This document shows positions 1 through 9,126 of a DNA stretch of 64,000 nt, in pieces. The notes under the pieces were generated by a model. It searched no databases. It was given only the letters and a program-made list of their open reading frames with translations, and was not told the origin of the DNA. Within the stretch, counting starts at the first letter, position 1; every line of letters begins with the position of its first letter. The DNA is from Amycolatopsis eburnea (GTDB lineage: Bacteria > Actinomycetota > Actinomycetes > Mycobacteriales > Pseudonocardiaceae), in assembly GCF_003937945.1 (NCBI RefSeq), contig NZ_RSEC01000021.1, forward strand, positions 186,001 through 250,000. The letters are read 5' to 3'. A program made the translations under genes and the position numbers.

Positions 1-59
1 GAAACCGTTTTCGCGAGAAGGCGGCTGGACGCACTGGCGCTGATCTAGGCTCGGCAAGC

Positions 60-539
60 GTGAGAATCGTTCCGGTCCCCTACGACCACCCCGACGCGGC
101 CAAGCTCATGGCCGCGGTGCAGCAGGTGTACGTCGAGCGCTACGGCGACGAGGACGTGACCCCGATGAGCCCGGCGGACTTCGACCCGCCGCAGGGCGTC
201 TTCCTCGTCGGCTACCAAGGTGAGGAAGCGGTCGCGTGCGGTGCGTGGCGCGCCCACGACGGCCCCGCGCCGGACTTCCAGGACGGCGACGCCGAGTTCA
301 AGCGGATGTACGTCGCCGACTCCGCGCGCGGCCGCGGGTTCGCGCGGATGATCCTGTCCGAGCTGGAGCGCACGGCGGCGCTCTGTGGCCGCAAGCGCGC
401 GGTCTTGGAGACCGGGACCAAGCAGCCCGAGGCCATCGCGCTCTACACGTCGTCGGGCTACACCGAGATCCCGAACTTCGGCGTGTACAAGAACGAGCCC
501 GAAAGCCGCTGCTACGGCAAGGACCTCACCTCGGTGTGA
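60..539 (+). CDS. GNAT-family N-acetyltransferase
   Basis: A 159-residue protein with the GNAT fold, predicted to transfer an acetyl group from acetyl-CoA to an unknown small-molecule or protein amine. The acetyl-CoA pyrophosphate loop is visible as R-G-R-G-F at residues 90-94, just after the beta-strand FKRMYV, and the C-terminal GYTEIPNFG strand is typical. The GTG at 60 starts the conserved N-terminal strand, and no better upstream start exists. The last 14 bases overlap the end of the convergent alpha-galactosidase gene. The substrate cannot be told from the sequence; the family call is secure. Confidence 0.85.
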   Translation: MRIVPVPYDHPDAAKLMAAVQQVYVERYGDEDVTPMSPADFDPPQGVFLVGYQGEEAVACGAWRAHDGPAPDFQDGDAEFKRMYVADSARGRGFARMILSELERTAALCGRKRAVLETGTKQPEAIALYTSSGYTEIPNFGVYKNEPESRCYGKDLTSV

Positions 540-1704
540 GCTTGAGGAAGGCCGCCGCGTGCGGCCGCAGCGTCGCGGAAACCCCGGTGCCGACGTCCTG
601 GTGCGCCCACAGGTCCCGGACGGTCCACGTGCCGGGGACGTCGGCGGAGACGGTCGCGGTGGTGCTGCCGGTGTTGAGCAGCACCACCGCGAAACCGCCG
701 CCGGACAACGGTTTCCCCCACACCTGGTAGCCGGGGCCCGCGTCGAGCCGCCGCCCCTGGCCGCCCGCGAAGTCCTGGTCGACCGCGATCGCCTCGGGGT
801 TGGCGAGCGTCGCGAGGTCCGCGTCACCCAGCTTCGCCGGGTCGGTGCCGGCGAACAGCGGCGCGTTCAGCACCGCCCAAACGCTGAAGTGCGCGCGGGC
901 CTCGTCGGCGGTGAGGCTGCCGTTGCCGACCTGCAGCATGTCCGGGTCGTTCCAGCCGCCGGGGGAGCCGCTGTGCACGGCGACGGCGGCCTGCTGGTCG
1001 ATCGTCGCGAGCACCGAGTCCCAGGTCGCGACCAGGTCGTTGGTCGTCCGCCACAGGTTCGCCACCGGCCGCGCCCAGGTCCACGGGCTCGAGACGCCGT
1101 ATTCGGAGATCGCGTAGACGATCGGGCGGGGCAGCGCGGCCAGCTCGTCGCGCATCTTCTCGAACGCCGCTTTCCGGTCGAGGCCGTCGACGGTGTCGGC
1201 GTTGCACCAGTCGTACTTGAGGTAGTCGACGCCCCAGCGGCCGAACGTCTCCGCGTCCTGGCGTTCGTGGCCCAGTGAGCCGATGCCGGACGCCGGGTAG
1301 GCGTCGTTGGCCATCGCGCACGTCCGGCTGCCGGGCACGGCGTAGATGCCGAAGAGCAGGCCGCGCGAGTGCACGTAGTCGGCGAGATCGGCGATGCCGT
1401 GCGGGAACCGCGTCGGATCGGCCCGCAGCGAGCCGTCGGCGGCGCGCGCGGGCGCTTGCCAGCAGTCGTCGACGACGACGTACTTGTAGCCCGCGTCACG
1501 CAGGCCCGTGTCCGCGAGCGCGTCGGCCGCCTTGCGCACGACGTCCTCGGTGAGGTCGTAGCAGCGGACCTGGTTCCAGCTGTTCCAGCCCATCGGCGGC
1601 GTCGCGGCCAGGCCGTTCGCGAGCGCCGGGGTCGCGACGGGCAGGCTGAGCAGCCACGTCAGCGCGACGAGGAGGAGCACGAGCGGGCTGCTTTTCGGCT
1701 TCAC
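526..1704 (-). CDS. Secreted alpha-galactosidase (GH27)
   Basis: A 392-residue exported glycoside hydrolase of family 27, expected to release terminal alpha-D-galactose from oligosaccharides or galactomannan outside the cell. A signal peptide (K2, K4, then a hydrophobic stretch to A-L-A near residue 29) precedes the catalytic barrel. PPMGWNSWN (residues 36-44), the nucleophile D165 in YLKYDWC and the predicted acid/base D223 in RTTND are present, as is GGWNDPDM near 249. A short antiparallel beta domain ends the protein. There is no ricin-type or other carbohydrate-binding module, which many secreted actinobacterial GH27 enzymes carry. The GTG start at 1704 gives a clean signal peptide; the open frame continues far upstream only as antisense to ung. 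Confidence 0.92.
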   Translation of the reverse strand: MKPKSSPLVLLLVALTWLLSLPVATPALANGLAATPPMGWNSWNQVRCYDLTEDVVRKAADALADTGLRDAGYKYVVVDDCWQAPARAADGSLRADPTRFPHGIADLADYVHSRGLLFGIYAVPGSRTCAMANDAYPASGIGSLGHERQDAETFGRWGVDYLKYDWCNADTVDGLDRKAAFEKMRDELAALPRPIVYAISEYGVSSPWTWARPVANLWRTTNDLVATWDSVLATIDQQAAVAVHSGSPGGWNDPDMLQVGNGSLTADEARAHFSVWAVLNAPLFAGTDPAKLGDADLATLANPEAIAVDQDFAGGQGRRLDAGPGYQVWGKPLSGGGFAVVLLNTGSTTATVSADVPGTWTVRDLWAHQDVGTGVSATLRPHAAAFLKLTPR

Positions 1705-1761
1705 GGCGATGCCGTGATCCAATCGCAGGACACGTGAAACCGCAGTCACCCCGGAGGCGGC

Positions 1762-2292
1762 ATGGCCATCTACGCACTCGGTTCGCTCGAGCCGACGATC
1801 CACCCCGACGCCTACGTCCACCCGGACGCCACGGTGATCGGCGACGTCCGGATCGGCGCGCACGCGTCCGTGTGGCCGCAGACGGTCCTGCGCGGCGACC
1901 ACGGCTACATCGAGATCGGCGAGCGTTCGAACGTCCAGGACGGCTGCGTCCTGCACTGCACCGAGCGGCACCCGACGATCCTCGGGCCGTCGTCGGCGAT
2001 CGGGCACGCGGTGCACGTCGAAGGCGCGACGATCGGCACCGGCTGCCTGATCGCGTCCGGTTCGGTGGTGCTGAACGGCTCGGTGATCGAGGACGGCGGC
2101 ATGGTCGGCGCGGGCGCGGTGCTCTCCTACGGCTCGCACGTCAAGACCGGCGAGATCGCGCTGGGCGTGCCGGGCAAGACGCGGGAGAACAAGTCGTTCA
2201 GCGCGGAGAACATCGCGATGGTGGTGGAGTCCTACGTCCAGCGCGGCCGCAGGTTCAAGGCGGAGCTGCGGCGGCTCGACCCGCTCGGGTGA
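1762..2292 (+). CDS. Left-handed beta-helix protein, gamma-carbonic-anhydrase-like
   Basis: A 176-residue hexapeptide-repeat protein of the YrdA/PaaY/gamma-carbonic anhydrase group. Repeats run from about residue 12 to 130 (IHPDAYVHPDATVIGDVRIG and following), with the family landmark VLRGD at 42-46 and a C-terminal helix from 135. Gamma carbonic anhydrases bind zinc with three histidines. H65 (in CVLHC) and H82 (in IGHAV) align with two of them, but the third position carries Glu (E87). Catalysis is therefore uncertain, and it may have another role. It is transcribed divergently from the alpha-galactosidase gene and lies 30 bases upstream of ung. Confidence 0.85.
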   Translation: MAIYALGSLEPTIHPDAYVHPDATVIGDVRIGAHASVWPQTVLRGDHGYIEIGERSNVQDGCVLHCTERHPTILGPSSAIGHAVHVEGATIGTGCLIASGSVVLNGSVIEDGGMVGAGAVLSYGSHVKTGEIALGVPGKTRENKSFSAENIAMVVESYVQRGRRFKAELRRLDPLG

Positions 2293-2322
2293 CGTCGGCC
2301 ACGCCCGGTAGGCTTGCGCGCC

Positions 2323-3000
2323 GTGACCGCACGACCGCTGCAGGAGATCGTCGAGGCAGGCTGGGCCGAGGCCCTGGAACCGGTGGCGCCGCAGGTCGCC
2401 GCGATGGGGGAGTTCCTCCGCGCGGAGATCGCCGCGGGCCGGACGTACCTGCCGGCGGGTGAGCACGTGCTGCGGGCGTTCAAGCAGCCGTTCCACGACG
2501 TGCGCGTGCTGATCGTCGGGCAGGACCCGTACCCGACGCCCGGGCACGCGGTCGGCTTGAGCTTCTCGGTGGCGCCGGACGTCCGGCCGATCCCGAAGAG
2601 CCTGGTCAACATCTACAAGGAGTACGCCGACGACCTCGGCCACCCGCTGCCGTCCAACGGCGACCTGACGCCGTGGGCCGAGCAGGGCGTCCTGCTGCTC
2701 AATCGGTCGCTGACCGTGCAGCCCGGGAAGTCGAACTCGCACCAGGGCAAGGGCTGGGAAGCGGTCACCGAGCAGGCGATCAAGGCCCTGGCGGCCCGGT
2801 CTGAGCCGATGGTGGCGATCCTGTGGGGCCGCAACGCGCGCAACCTGCGCCCGATGCTGGGCGACGTCCCGTGCATCGAGTCGGCGCACCCCAGCCCGCT
2901 CTCGGCGCACAACGGCTTCTTCGGGTCGCGGCCGTTCAGCCGGGCGAACCAGATGCTGGAGCAGCAGGGCGCGGCGCCCGTCGACTGGAAACTTCCCTGA
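2323..3000 (+). CDS. ung: Uracil-DNA glycosylase
   Basis: A family 1 uracil-DNA glycosylase of 225 residues that removes uracil from DNA at the first step of base-excision repair. The water-activating motif GQDPYPT (catalytic D68) and the HPSPLSAH motif (catalytic H189) are both intact, and the uracil-binding LLLN segment is at 125-128. I chose GTG 2323 because it gives the usual [10 protein letters not shown]-terminus; TTG 2314 would add only three residues. Length is normal. This is the first gene of a backbone (ung, rpmB, DAK2, recG) kept in order in related actinobacteria. Confidence 0.96.
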   Translation: MTARPLQEIVEAGWAEALEPVAPQVAAMGEFLRAEIAAGRTYLPAGEHVLRAFKQPFHDVRVLIVGQDPYPTPGHAVGLSFSVAPDVRPIPKSLVNIYKEYADDLGHPLPSNGDLTPWAEQGVLLLNRSLTVQPGKSNSHQGKGWEAVTEQAIKALAARSEPMVAILWGRNARNLRPMLGDVPCIESAHPSPLSAHNGFFGSRPFSRANQMLEQQGAAPVDWKLP

Positions 3001-3064
3001 GCACCGGTGTCCGGATCCGGGTGACGGCTCCGACCAGGGGTAAACGAACCTTGGAGGACACCCC

Positions 3065-3832
3065 ATGAACGTCACATCGGCCGACGGCACGTCGATCTTC
3101 TTCGAGCAGCGCGGTTCGGGCGCGCCGGTGATCCTGGTGGGCGGCGCGTTCAACGACCGCACGACCGTCGCGGGCCTGGCGGACGTCTTGTCCGATGACT
3201 TCACCACGATCGTCTACGACCGCCGCGGGCGCGGCGATTCCGGAGACACCGCGCCGTACGCGATGGAGCGGGAGATCGAGGACCTCGCGGCGCTGATCGC
3301 CCACGTGGGCGGCACGGCGTCGGTGTTCGGCCACTCGTCGGGCGCGGTCCTGGCCCTGGAGGCGGCCGCGGCAGGGATCGGGATCGAGCGCGTGGTGGCG
3401 TACGAGCCGCCGTACGCCACGCCGGAGCACCCGCGCGGCGACGTCGTGGACGAGGTCCGCGCGCAGCTGGCGGCGGGCGACCGGGACGCCGCGGTGGCGA
3501 CGTTCCTGCAGGTCGCGGGCACGCCGGCGGAGCTGGTCGAGGGGATGAAGCAGGCGCCGGTGTGGGGCTGGTTCACGGCGCTGGCACACACGCTCCCCTA
3601 CGACCTGACGATCTGCGGCCCGGGCGCCCACCCGCGCGGCTCGCTGGCCCGGATTTCGATCCCGACCTTGGTGATCGGCGGCGGCGCGAGCGACGAAGCG
3701 CTCCAGTCAGGCGCCCGCGCGGCGGCCGAGGCGGTCCCGGGAGCCCGTCACGAAACCCTGGCGGGCCAGGACCACGGCGTGCTCCAGTACCCGGAGACGC
3801 TGAAGGACCTGCTGACCGGCTTCCTGAAGTAG
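3065..3832 (+). CDS. Alpha/beta-hydrolase
   Basis: A 255-residue single-domain alpha/beta-hydrolase. The nucleophile elbow is G-H-S-S-G with S91, the oxyanion region is GGAF at 26-29, and the likely catalytic His lies in GQDHGV near the C-terminus. YDRRGRGDSG at 51-60 is typical of the epoxide-hydrolase/lipase-like branch. TTGGAGGA lies about 7 bases upstream of the ATG, so the start is well supported. The gene stands alone after ung, and a palindromic element follows the stop directly. The substrate is unknown. Confidence 0.88.
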   Translation: MNVTSADGTSIFFEQRGSGAPVILVGGAFNDRTTVAGLADVLSDDFTTIVYDRRGRGDSGDTAPYAMEREIEDLAALIAHVGGTASVFGHSSGAVLALEAAAAGIGIERVVAYEPPYATPEHPRGDVVDEVRAQLAAGDRDAAVATFLQVAGTPAELVEGMKQAPVWGWFTALAHTLPYDLTICGPGAHPRGSLARISIPTLVIGGGASDEALQSGARAAAEAVPGARHETLAGQDHGVLQYPETLKDLLTGFLK

Positions 3833-3837
3833 ACCCA

Positions 3838-3925
3838 AGCGCCCCAATGTGGCCTTCGGTGCGTCTGACGCACCCAAGGCGGCCTTCGGTGCGTCAGACG
3901 CAACCAAGGCCGCCTTGGGGCGCTT
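3838..3925. repeat. Palindromic intergenic element (family A), likely bidirectional terminator
   Basis: An 88-base element with 20-base outer arms (AAGCGCCCCAATGTGGCCTT and its inverted partner at 3906-3925, two mismatches). Inside is a smaller hairpin GGTGCGTC-T-GACGCACC followed by a second, degenerate copy of the same unit. It sits between convergent genes (hydrolase and rpmB). Related copies occur at 11895-11979, inside a coding region, and at 53355-53441, again between convergent genes. Confidence 0.85.
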
Positions 3926-3990
3926 GAGGCCGGACATGAAAATGGCGGGTGCTCCGGAGAGCACCCGCCATCCCAAACTTCTCTTCGGCG

Positions 3991-4182
3991 TCAGCCTCGA
4001 ACGACCTTGCCCGCCTTGATGCAGGAGGTGCACACGTTCAGGCGCTTGCGCTGGGACACACCCACCTTGGCGTGGACGGTCTGGATGTTCGGGTTCCACC
4101 GGCGGTTGGTACGGCGGTGGGAGTGCGAGACCGACTTGCCGAAGCCGGGTCCCTTGCCACAGACGTCGCACACGGCAGCCAC
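3991..4182 (-). CDS. rpmB: 50S ribosomal protein L28
   Basis: A 63-residue L28. It carries the Zn-ribbon cysteine pairs C5-x2-C8 (AVCDVCG) and CTSC near residues 51-54, so this is the zinc-containing paralogue type rather than a C-minus form. The [10 protein letters not shown] core matches the family. The 133 bases up to the divergent DAK2 gene hold both promoters. Actinobacteria often carry a second, zinc-free L28 under Zur control elsewhere; none is in this window. Confidence 0.96.
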   Translation of the reverse strand: MAAVCDVCGKGPGFGKSVSHSHRRTNRRWNPNIQTVHAKVGVSQRKRLNVCTSCIKAGKVVRG

Positions 4183-4315
4183 GTCGAACTCCTTTGGATC
4201 TGGGTCATAGAAATGAGCCCAGATGCACTGGGCAACTCGACCATAGTAACTACTGCGGTCGAGGCCCCGAGCACCGGGTCGATACGCTGCCCGGGACCAG
4301 GTAGGAGGTTACGGG

Positions 4316-5893
4316 GTGCGGGTGCTGGACGCGGCGGCGGTGGCGGCCTGGGCGGCGGGCTGCGTGCACAGCCTCGCGACCCTGCGGCCGGCCATCGACG
4401 GCATCAACGTCTACCCCGTCGCCGACTCCGACACCGGCTCCAACATGCTCTTCACGATGACCGGCGCGGCCGCCGAACTGGCGGAAGCGAACCCGGGGGA
4501 CGCCGCCGAAGCGCTGAAGGTCCTCGCGCGGGGCGCGGTCGCCTCCGCCAAGGGCAACTCCGGCGTCATCCTCTCCCAGGTCGTGCGCGGGCTCGCGGAC
4601 CGTGCCGAGGGCGAACTGGACGGCGCGTGGCTGGCGAACGCGCTGGGCCACGCCGACGAGGTCGCCACGGGCGCCGTCAGCCGCCCGGTCGCCGGGACCA
4701 TCCTCACCGTGCTGCACGCCGTCGCCCTCGCCGTGCGCGGGGACACGAGCACGCTCGGCGAAGTCGCGCGGAAGGCCGCGAAGGAAGCCGCGTACGCCCT
4801 CGAGAAGACGCCGGAGCAGCTGCCCGCGCTGGCCAGGGCCGGCGTGGTCGACGCCGGCGCGCGCGGGCTGGTCGCGGTGCTCGACGCGCTGGTCGGCGTG
4901 CTCACCGGCGCCCCCATCGAGCAGGAGCACGCCCTCGAGGTACACGCCGTCCCGCACGCCGAGGCGTACGCCTGGGAGGTCATGTACCTCCTCGACGGCG
5001 TCGACGAGGCGAGCCTGCCGACGCTGCGCAAGGAGCTGAGCGGCCTCGGCGACAGCGTCACCGTCGCCGGCGACGGCTCGGGCAGCCACGCCGTCCACGT
5101 CCACTGCGCGGACATCGGCGCCGCGATCGAGGCCGGGCTCGCGCTCGGCCGCCCGCGCAAGATCCGGGTCGAGCCGCTGCTCACGCCGACGCCGATCGAG
5201 CCCGGCGGCGGGATCGACCGGACGGTCGTCGCCGTCGTGCACGGCGGCGCGCTGGCCGAGCTGCTGCGCGCCGAAAGCATCCCGGTGCTCGCCGTGCCCG
5301 AGGGCGAGACGCCGAGCGTCGAAGACATGATCAGCCTGCTCAACGAGGCCGCCGGCCAGCACGTCACGGTGCTGCCGGGCAGCGTCGAGCTGACCGCGGC
5401 GGTCGACACCGCGGCCGGGCACGCCGTGGCCGCCGACCGGGACGTCGTCGTCATCCCCTGCGTGTCGCCGGTGCAGGTGCTGGCCGCCCTCGCCGTGCAC
5501 GACGCCGGCCGCCGCACGAACGACGACGTCGTCGCGATGGCCGAAGCGGCCGCCGCGACCAGGCGTGGCGAACTGCGGATCGCGCAGGAGGAGTCGCTAA
5601 CCTGGGTGGGCCGGGCCCAGTCCGGTGACGTCGTGGGCCTGGTCGACGACGAGGTGGTCCTGATCGAGCCGGCGCCCGCGTCGGAGACGAACCTGGTCGC
5701 CGCCGCGATGAACGTGCTGAACCGCATGCTGGCGCTCGGCGGGGAACTGGTGACGGTGCTGAGCGGGTCGGCGGCCCCGCCCGGGGTCGCCGAAGAGCTC
5801 GCGGAGCAGCTGCGGGTGGAGCACCCCGAGGTGGAGCTGACCAGCTACGCCAGCGGCCAGGCCGGCGCCGTGCTGCTGATGGGAGTCGAATAG
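4316..5893 (+). CDS. DAK2/FakA-like kinase domain protein
   Basis: A 525-residue protein with an N-terminal DhaL/DAK2 domain (about 1-200) and a C-terminal Fak-like domain (about 220-525). NVYPVADSDTGSNM near residues 28-41 is the Mg-ATP site with its aspartates. In Firmicutes, FakA works with a fatty-acid-binding FakB to phosphorylate exogenous fatty acids; no FakB (DegV) gene is in the window, so the actinobacterial role is inferred only. The GTG at 4316 follows GTAGGAGGT by 8 bases. It lies 4 bases upstream of recG, so the two are co-transcribed, as in mycobacteria. Confidence 0.88.
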   Translation: MRVLDAAAVAAWAAGCVHSLATLRPAIDGINVYPVADSDTGSNMLFTMTGAAAELAEANPGDAAEALKVLARGAVASAKGNSGVILSQVVRGLADRAEGELDGAWLANALGHADEVATGAVSRPVAGTILTVLHAVALAVRGDTSTLGEVARKAAKEAAYALEKTPEQLPALARAGVVDAGARGLVAVLDALVGVLTGAPIEQEHALEVHAVPHAEAYAWEVMYLLDGVDEASLPTLRKELSGLGDSVTVAGDGSGSHAVHVHCADIGAAIEAGLALGRPRKIRVEPLLTPTPIEPGGGIDRTVVAVVHGGALAELLRAESIPVLAVPEGETPSVEDMISLLNEAAGQHVTVLPGSVELTAAVDTAAGHAVAADRDVVVIPCVSPVQVLAALAVHDAGRRTNDDVVAMAEAAAATRRGELRIAQEESLTWVGRAQSGDVVGLVDDEVVLIEPAPASETNLVAAAMNVLNRMLALGGELVTVLSGSAAPPGVAEELAEQLRVEHPEVELTSYASGQAGAVLLMGVE

Positions 5894-5897
5894 CGAG

Positions 5898-8051
5898 ATG
5901 GCCGGACTGCGCGACAAGCTGCCGTTGCTGCTGGGCGCCAAGACGGCGAAGGCGCTCGCCACGTCGCTGGAGATCGAGACGGTCAGCGACCTGCTGCGCC
6001 ACTACCCGCGCCGCTACGCCGAGCGCGGCGAGCTCACCGACATCGCCGGCCTCGAGCTGGGCGAGCACGCCACCGTGCTGGCGCGCGTCGAAAAGGTGAG
6101 CAAGCGCCGGATGAAGGCCCGCAACGGCACCATCCTCGACATGGTGATCACCGACGGGAAACGGCGGCTGACCTGCGCGTTCTTCAACCAGGCGTGGCGG
6201 GAGAAGGACCTCGTCCCCGGCAAGACCGGCCTGTTCGCCGGCAAGGTGTCCGCCTTCCGCGACACCCTGCAGCTGACCAACCCCGAGTACGAGCTGTTCG
6301 ACGCCGAGAACGAAGCCGAGGCGATGGACAACTTCCTCGCCGCGATCATCCCGGTCTACCCGGCGGCGCAGGGCATGCCGACGTGGTCGATCGCCAAGTG
6401 CGTGCGGCAGGTCCTCGACGTCCTCGAGGTCGGCGACGACCCGATGCCCGCCGAGCTGCGGCGGCTGCACCGCCTGTCCGACCTCGACACCGCGCTGCAC
6501 GGCATCCACCGCCCGGAGAACTGGGCGCACCTGGAGGCCTCGCGCAAGCGGCTCAAGTGGGACGAGGCCATGGCCGTCCAGCTGATCTTCGCGCAGCGGC
6601 GGTATTCGGCCGTTTCGCGGCCGGCGAAGCCGAACCCGCACGTCAGCGGCGGCCTGATGGACGCCTTCGACAAGCGGCTGCCCTTCGACCTGACCGCGGG
6701 CCAGCGGGCCATCGGCGACGAGATCGCCGCCGACCTGGCCTCCGAGCACCCGATGAACCGGCTGCTGCAGGGCGAGGTCGGCTCCGGCAAGACCGTCGTC
6801 GCGCTGCGGGCGATGCTGCAGGTCGTCGACAACGGGCGGCAGGCCGCGATGCTGGCGCCGACCGAGGTCCTCGCCGCGCAGCACGCGCGCTCGCTGCGGG
6901 AGATGCTCGGCGACCTCGGCCAGGCGGGCGAGCTGGGCGCGGCGGAGAACGCCACGAAAGTCACGCTGCTGACCGGGTCGATGGGTGCCAAGGAGCGCAA
7001 GAAGTCGCTGCTGGAGATCGTCAGCGGCGAGGCCGGGATCGTCGTCGGCACGCACGCGCTGATCCAGGACCACGTCGAGTTCGCCGACCTCGGCCTCGCC
7101 GTGGTCGACGAGCAGCACCGCTTCGGCGTCGAGCAGCGGGACGCGCTGCGCACCCGCGGTGCCGGCGACACCAGCCCGCACGTGCTCGTCATGACGGCGA
7201 CGCCGATCCCGCGCACGGTCGCGATGACCGTGTACGGCGACCTGGAAGTGTCGGCGCTGCGCGAGATGCCGGTCGGGCGTTCGCCGATCTCGACCACGGT
7301 CGTGCCGGTCGCGGAGAAGCCGGCCTGGTTCGACCGGATCTGGCAGCGCGTCCGCGAGGAGGTCGGCAAGGGCCACCAGGCGTACGTCGTGTGCCCGCGG
7401 ATCGGCGACGAGCCGCCGTCGGACAAGAGCGACAAGCGGCCGCCGCTCGCGGTCCTCGACGTCGCGCCCGAGCTGGAGCACGGTCCGCTGCAGGGCCTGA
7501 AGATCGGCGTGCTGCACGGCCGGATGCCCCCGGACGACAAGGACGCGGTGATGCGCGCGTTCTCCGCCGCCAAGCTGGACGTCCTGGTGGCGACCACGGT
7601 CATCGAGGTCGGCGTGAACGTGCCGAACGCGACGGCGATGGTGATCATGGACGCCGACCGCTTCGGCGTCAGCCAGCTGCACCAGCTGCGCGGCCGCGTC
7701 GGCCGGGGCAGCGTCCCGGGCCTGTGCCTGCTGGTCACCGAGACCCTCGACGGCACGGCGACGCGCGAGCGCCTGGCGGCGGTCGAGTCGACCACCGACG
7801 GCTTCGAGCTGTCCCGCCTGGACCTGGAGCTGCGCCGCGAAGGCGACATCCTCGGCGCGGCGCAGTCGGGCAAGCGGTCGACGCTGAAGCTGCTGTCGCT
7901 GCTGCGCGACGAAGACGTCATCGCGGCGTCGCGGCAGAGCGCGCAGGAGATCGTCGAGCAGGACCCGGAGCTGAAGAAGTACCGCGGCCTGGCCCAGATG
8001 GTCGACGACGTCGTCGACGTCGACCGGGCGGAGTACCTGGAGAAGAGCTGA
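5898..8051 (+). CDS. recG: ATP-dependent DNA helicase RecG
   Basis: A 717-residue superfamily 2 helicase that remodels stalled forks and Holliday junctions. The N-terminal wedge/OB domain spans about 1-220. Walker A (GEVGSGKT, about 291-298), DEQH box (VVDEQHRFG, about 402), motif III (MTATPIPRT) and motif VI ([10 protein letters not shown] near 595) are intact. Length is normal for actinobacteria. It starts 4 bases after the DAK2 stop, and its own stop overlaps the start of the following acetyltransferase. Confidence 0.97.
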   Translation: MAGLRDKLPLLLGAKTAKALATSLEIETVSDLLRHYPRRYAERGELTDIAGLELGEHATVLARVEKVSKRRMKARNGTILDMVITDGKRRLTCAFFNQAWREKDLVPGKTGLFAGKVSAFRDTLQLTNPEYELFDAENEAEAMDNFLAAIIPVYPAAQGMPTWSIAKCVRQVLDVLEVGDDPMPAELRRLHRLSDLDTALHGIHRPENWAHLEASRKRLKWDEAMAVQLIFAQRRYSAVSRPAKPNPHVSGGLMDAFDKRLPFDLTAGQRAIGDEIAADLASEHPMNRLLQGEVGSGKTVVALRAMLQVVDNGRQAAMLAPTEVLAAQHARSLREMLGDLGQAGELGAAENATKVTLLTGSMGAKERKKSLLEIVSGEAGIVVGTHALIQDHVEFADLGLAVVDEQHRFGVEQRDALRTRGAGDTSPHVLVMTATPIPRTVAMTVYGDLEVSALREMPVGRSPISTTVVPVAEKPAWFDRIWQRVREEVGKGHQAYVVCPRIGDEPPSDKSDKRPPLAVLDVAPELEHGPLQGLKIGVLHGRMPPDDKDAVMRAFSAAKLDVLVATTVIEVGVNVPNATAMVIMDADRFGVSQLHQLRGRVGRGSVPGLCLLVTETLDGTATRERLAAVESTTDGFELSRLDLELRREGDILGAAQSGKRSTLKLLSLLRDEDVIAASRQSAQEIVEQDPELKKYRGLAQMVDDVVDVDRAEYLEKS

Positions 8052-8500
8052 TCCGCCGGGCCACGGTCGCCGACGCCCCGGCGATCGGGGAGGTCCACGT
8101 GGCGTCGTGGCGGGCCGCGTACGCGGGCCTGCTGCCGGACGGCTTCCTCGCGGGTCTCTCGGCCGGTGATCAGGCGGCCACCTGGGCGGAGCGCATCGCC
8201 GCCGGCGGGCGGCTGCTGGTCGTCGAAGAGGCGGGGACGGTCGTGGGGTTCGCCGCGTTCGCGCCGGACCAGCTCTACGCGCTCTACCTGCTGCCGCGGT
8301 GCTGGGGCCGCGGCCTGGGCCGGGCGCTGCACGACCGCGTGCTCGGGGAGCTGTCCGGCGACGCCGTCCTGTGGGTGCTGGCGACCAACGAGCGGGCGAA
8401 GGCGTTCTACGTCCGGCAGGGCTGGCGGCCCGACGGCGAGACCGCCACCGAGACGCTCGGAGACATCACGCTGGACGTGGTGCGGTTCCGCCGTCCGTGA
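8048..8500 (+). CDS. GNAT-family acetyltransferase, apparent CTG start
   Basis: A 150-residue GNAT acetyltransferase. The reading frame matches from [17 protein letters not shown], the usual first strand, and the acetyl-CoA loop is visible in [14 protein letters not shown]. No ATG, GTG or TTG lies in frame near the N-terminus. The only position that keeps the whole domain is the CTG at 8048, overlapping the recG stop as CTGA, which suggests translational coupling and a non-canonical start. The alternative GTG near 8098 would cut off the first strand and helix. The 3' end overlaps the convergent TetR gene by 35 bases. The substrate is unknown. Confidence 0.75.
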   Translation: MIRRATVADAPAIGEVHVASWRAAYAGLLPDGFLAGLSAGDQAATWAERIAAGGRLLVVEEAGTVVGFAAFAPDQLYALYLLPRCWGRGLGRALHDRVLGELSGDAVLWVLATNERAKAFYVRQGWRPDGETATETLGDITLDVVRFRRP

Positions 8501-9095
8501 AGACCCCGGCTTTCGCGGCCGCGGCGGCTGCGGCGGCGGCGACTCCGGCGTCCTTCGGCGTCACGCCTTCCCGCGAGACGAAGAGGCGGTAGAAGACCGG
8601 CCCGCAGGCCACGCGCACGACCTCGACCGGGTCGGTGCCCGCCGGGACTTCCCCGCGCTCGACGGCCCGCTCGACGATCGGGGCGGACCGGGCGTGGCGG
8701 TCGACGTAGAACTCGCGCAGGGCGTCCGCGGCGCGGGCGGAGAGGAACGCGGCCGAGATGGACGCGGTCGGCAGTTCGCGCTCGCCCGGCGAGGTGAAGT
8801 AGTGGACCAGCTCCAGGTTGACCTCGCGCAGGTCGCCCTCGAGCGACCCGGTGTCCGGCGCGGTCCACTCCTGCTCGGTGCCCATGAGCAGGGCGGCCGC
8901 GACCAGGCCTTCGGCGGACTCCCACCGCCGGTACAGCGTCGTCTTGTGCACGCCGGAGCGCTCGGCGACGGCCTCCACGGTCAGCTCGGCGTACCCGCGT
9001 TCCCCGAGCAGCTCCAGGGTGGCGTTCAGCGCGGCGAGGCGGGTCCGCTCGGTGCGGCCGCCCGGTCGTCGCGTTCCGGAAATCTCGGTTGCCAA
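8466..9095 (-). CDS. TetR-family regulator
   Basis: A 209-residue TetR repressor. The helix-turn-helix is at about 41-60 ([19 protein letters not shown]), followed by a ligand-binding helical domain. An uninterrupted run of nine alanines lies near the C-terminus. The TTG start at 9095 is supported by AGGAG about 6 bases upstream. It is divergent from the erythromycin-esterase-like gene with only 31 bases between the start codons, so it very probably controls that gene and itself. The effector is unknown; a macrolide or other hydrolysable compound is a guess from the neighbour. Confidence 0.88.
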   Translation of the reverse strand: MATEISGTRRPGGRTERTRLAALNATLELLGERGYAELTVEAVAERSGVHKTTLYRRWESAEGLVAAALLMGTEQEWTAPDTGSLEGDLREVNLELVHYFTSPGERELPTASISAAFLSARAADALREFYVDRHARSAPIVERAVERGEVPAGTDPVEVVRVACGPVFYRLFVSREGVTPKDAGVAAAAAAAAAKAGVFTDGGTAPRPA

Positions 9096-9126
9096 CTGCT
9101 ACTCCTGTTGCGTTAGTGTGCTCAGT

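Noticed and set aside
1..59. Possible 3' end of a + strand gene (frame ending TAG at 46-48)
   Set aside because: Only 15 codons are visible, with mixed third-position bases; nothing identifies a protein.
1705..3207. Upstream extension of the alpha-galactosidase frame
   Set aside because: It is antisense to the hexapeptide-repeat and ung genes, Arg-rich, and lacks the signal peptide at its start.
3838..3925. CRISPR-like array from repeated GGTGCGTCAGACGCA units
   Set aside because: Only two units without regular unique spacers and no cas genes; it is a palindromic element present singly at three sites.
3949..5628. A 559-codon frame overlapping rpmB and the DAK2 gene
   Set aside because: Arg-rich shadow frame; the overlapping genes are well-supported families.
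9096..9126. Palindromic TetR operator in the TetR/Ere spacer
   Set aside because: An operator is expected, but I could not find convincing symmetry in these 31 bases.
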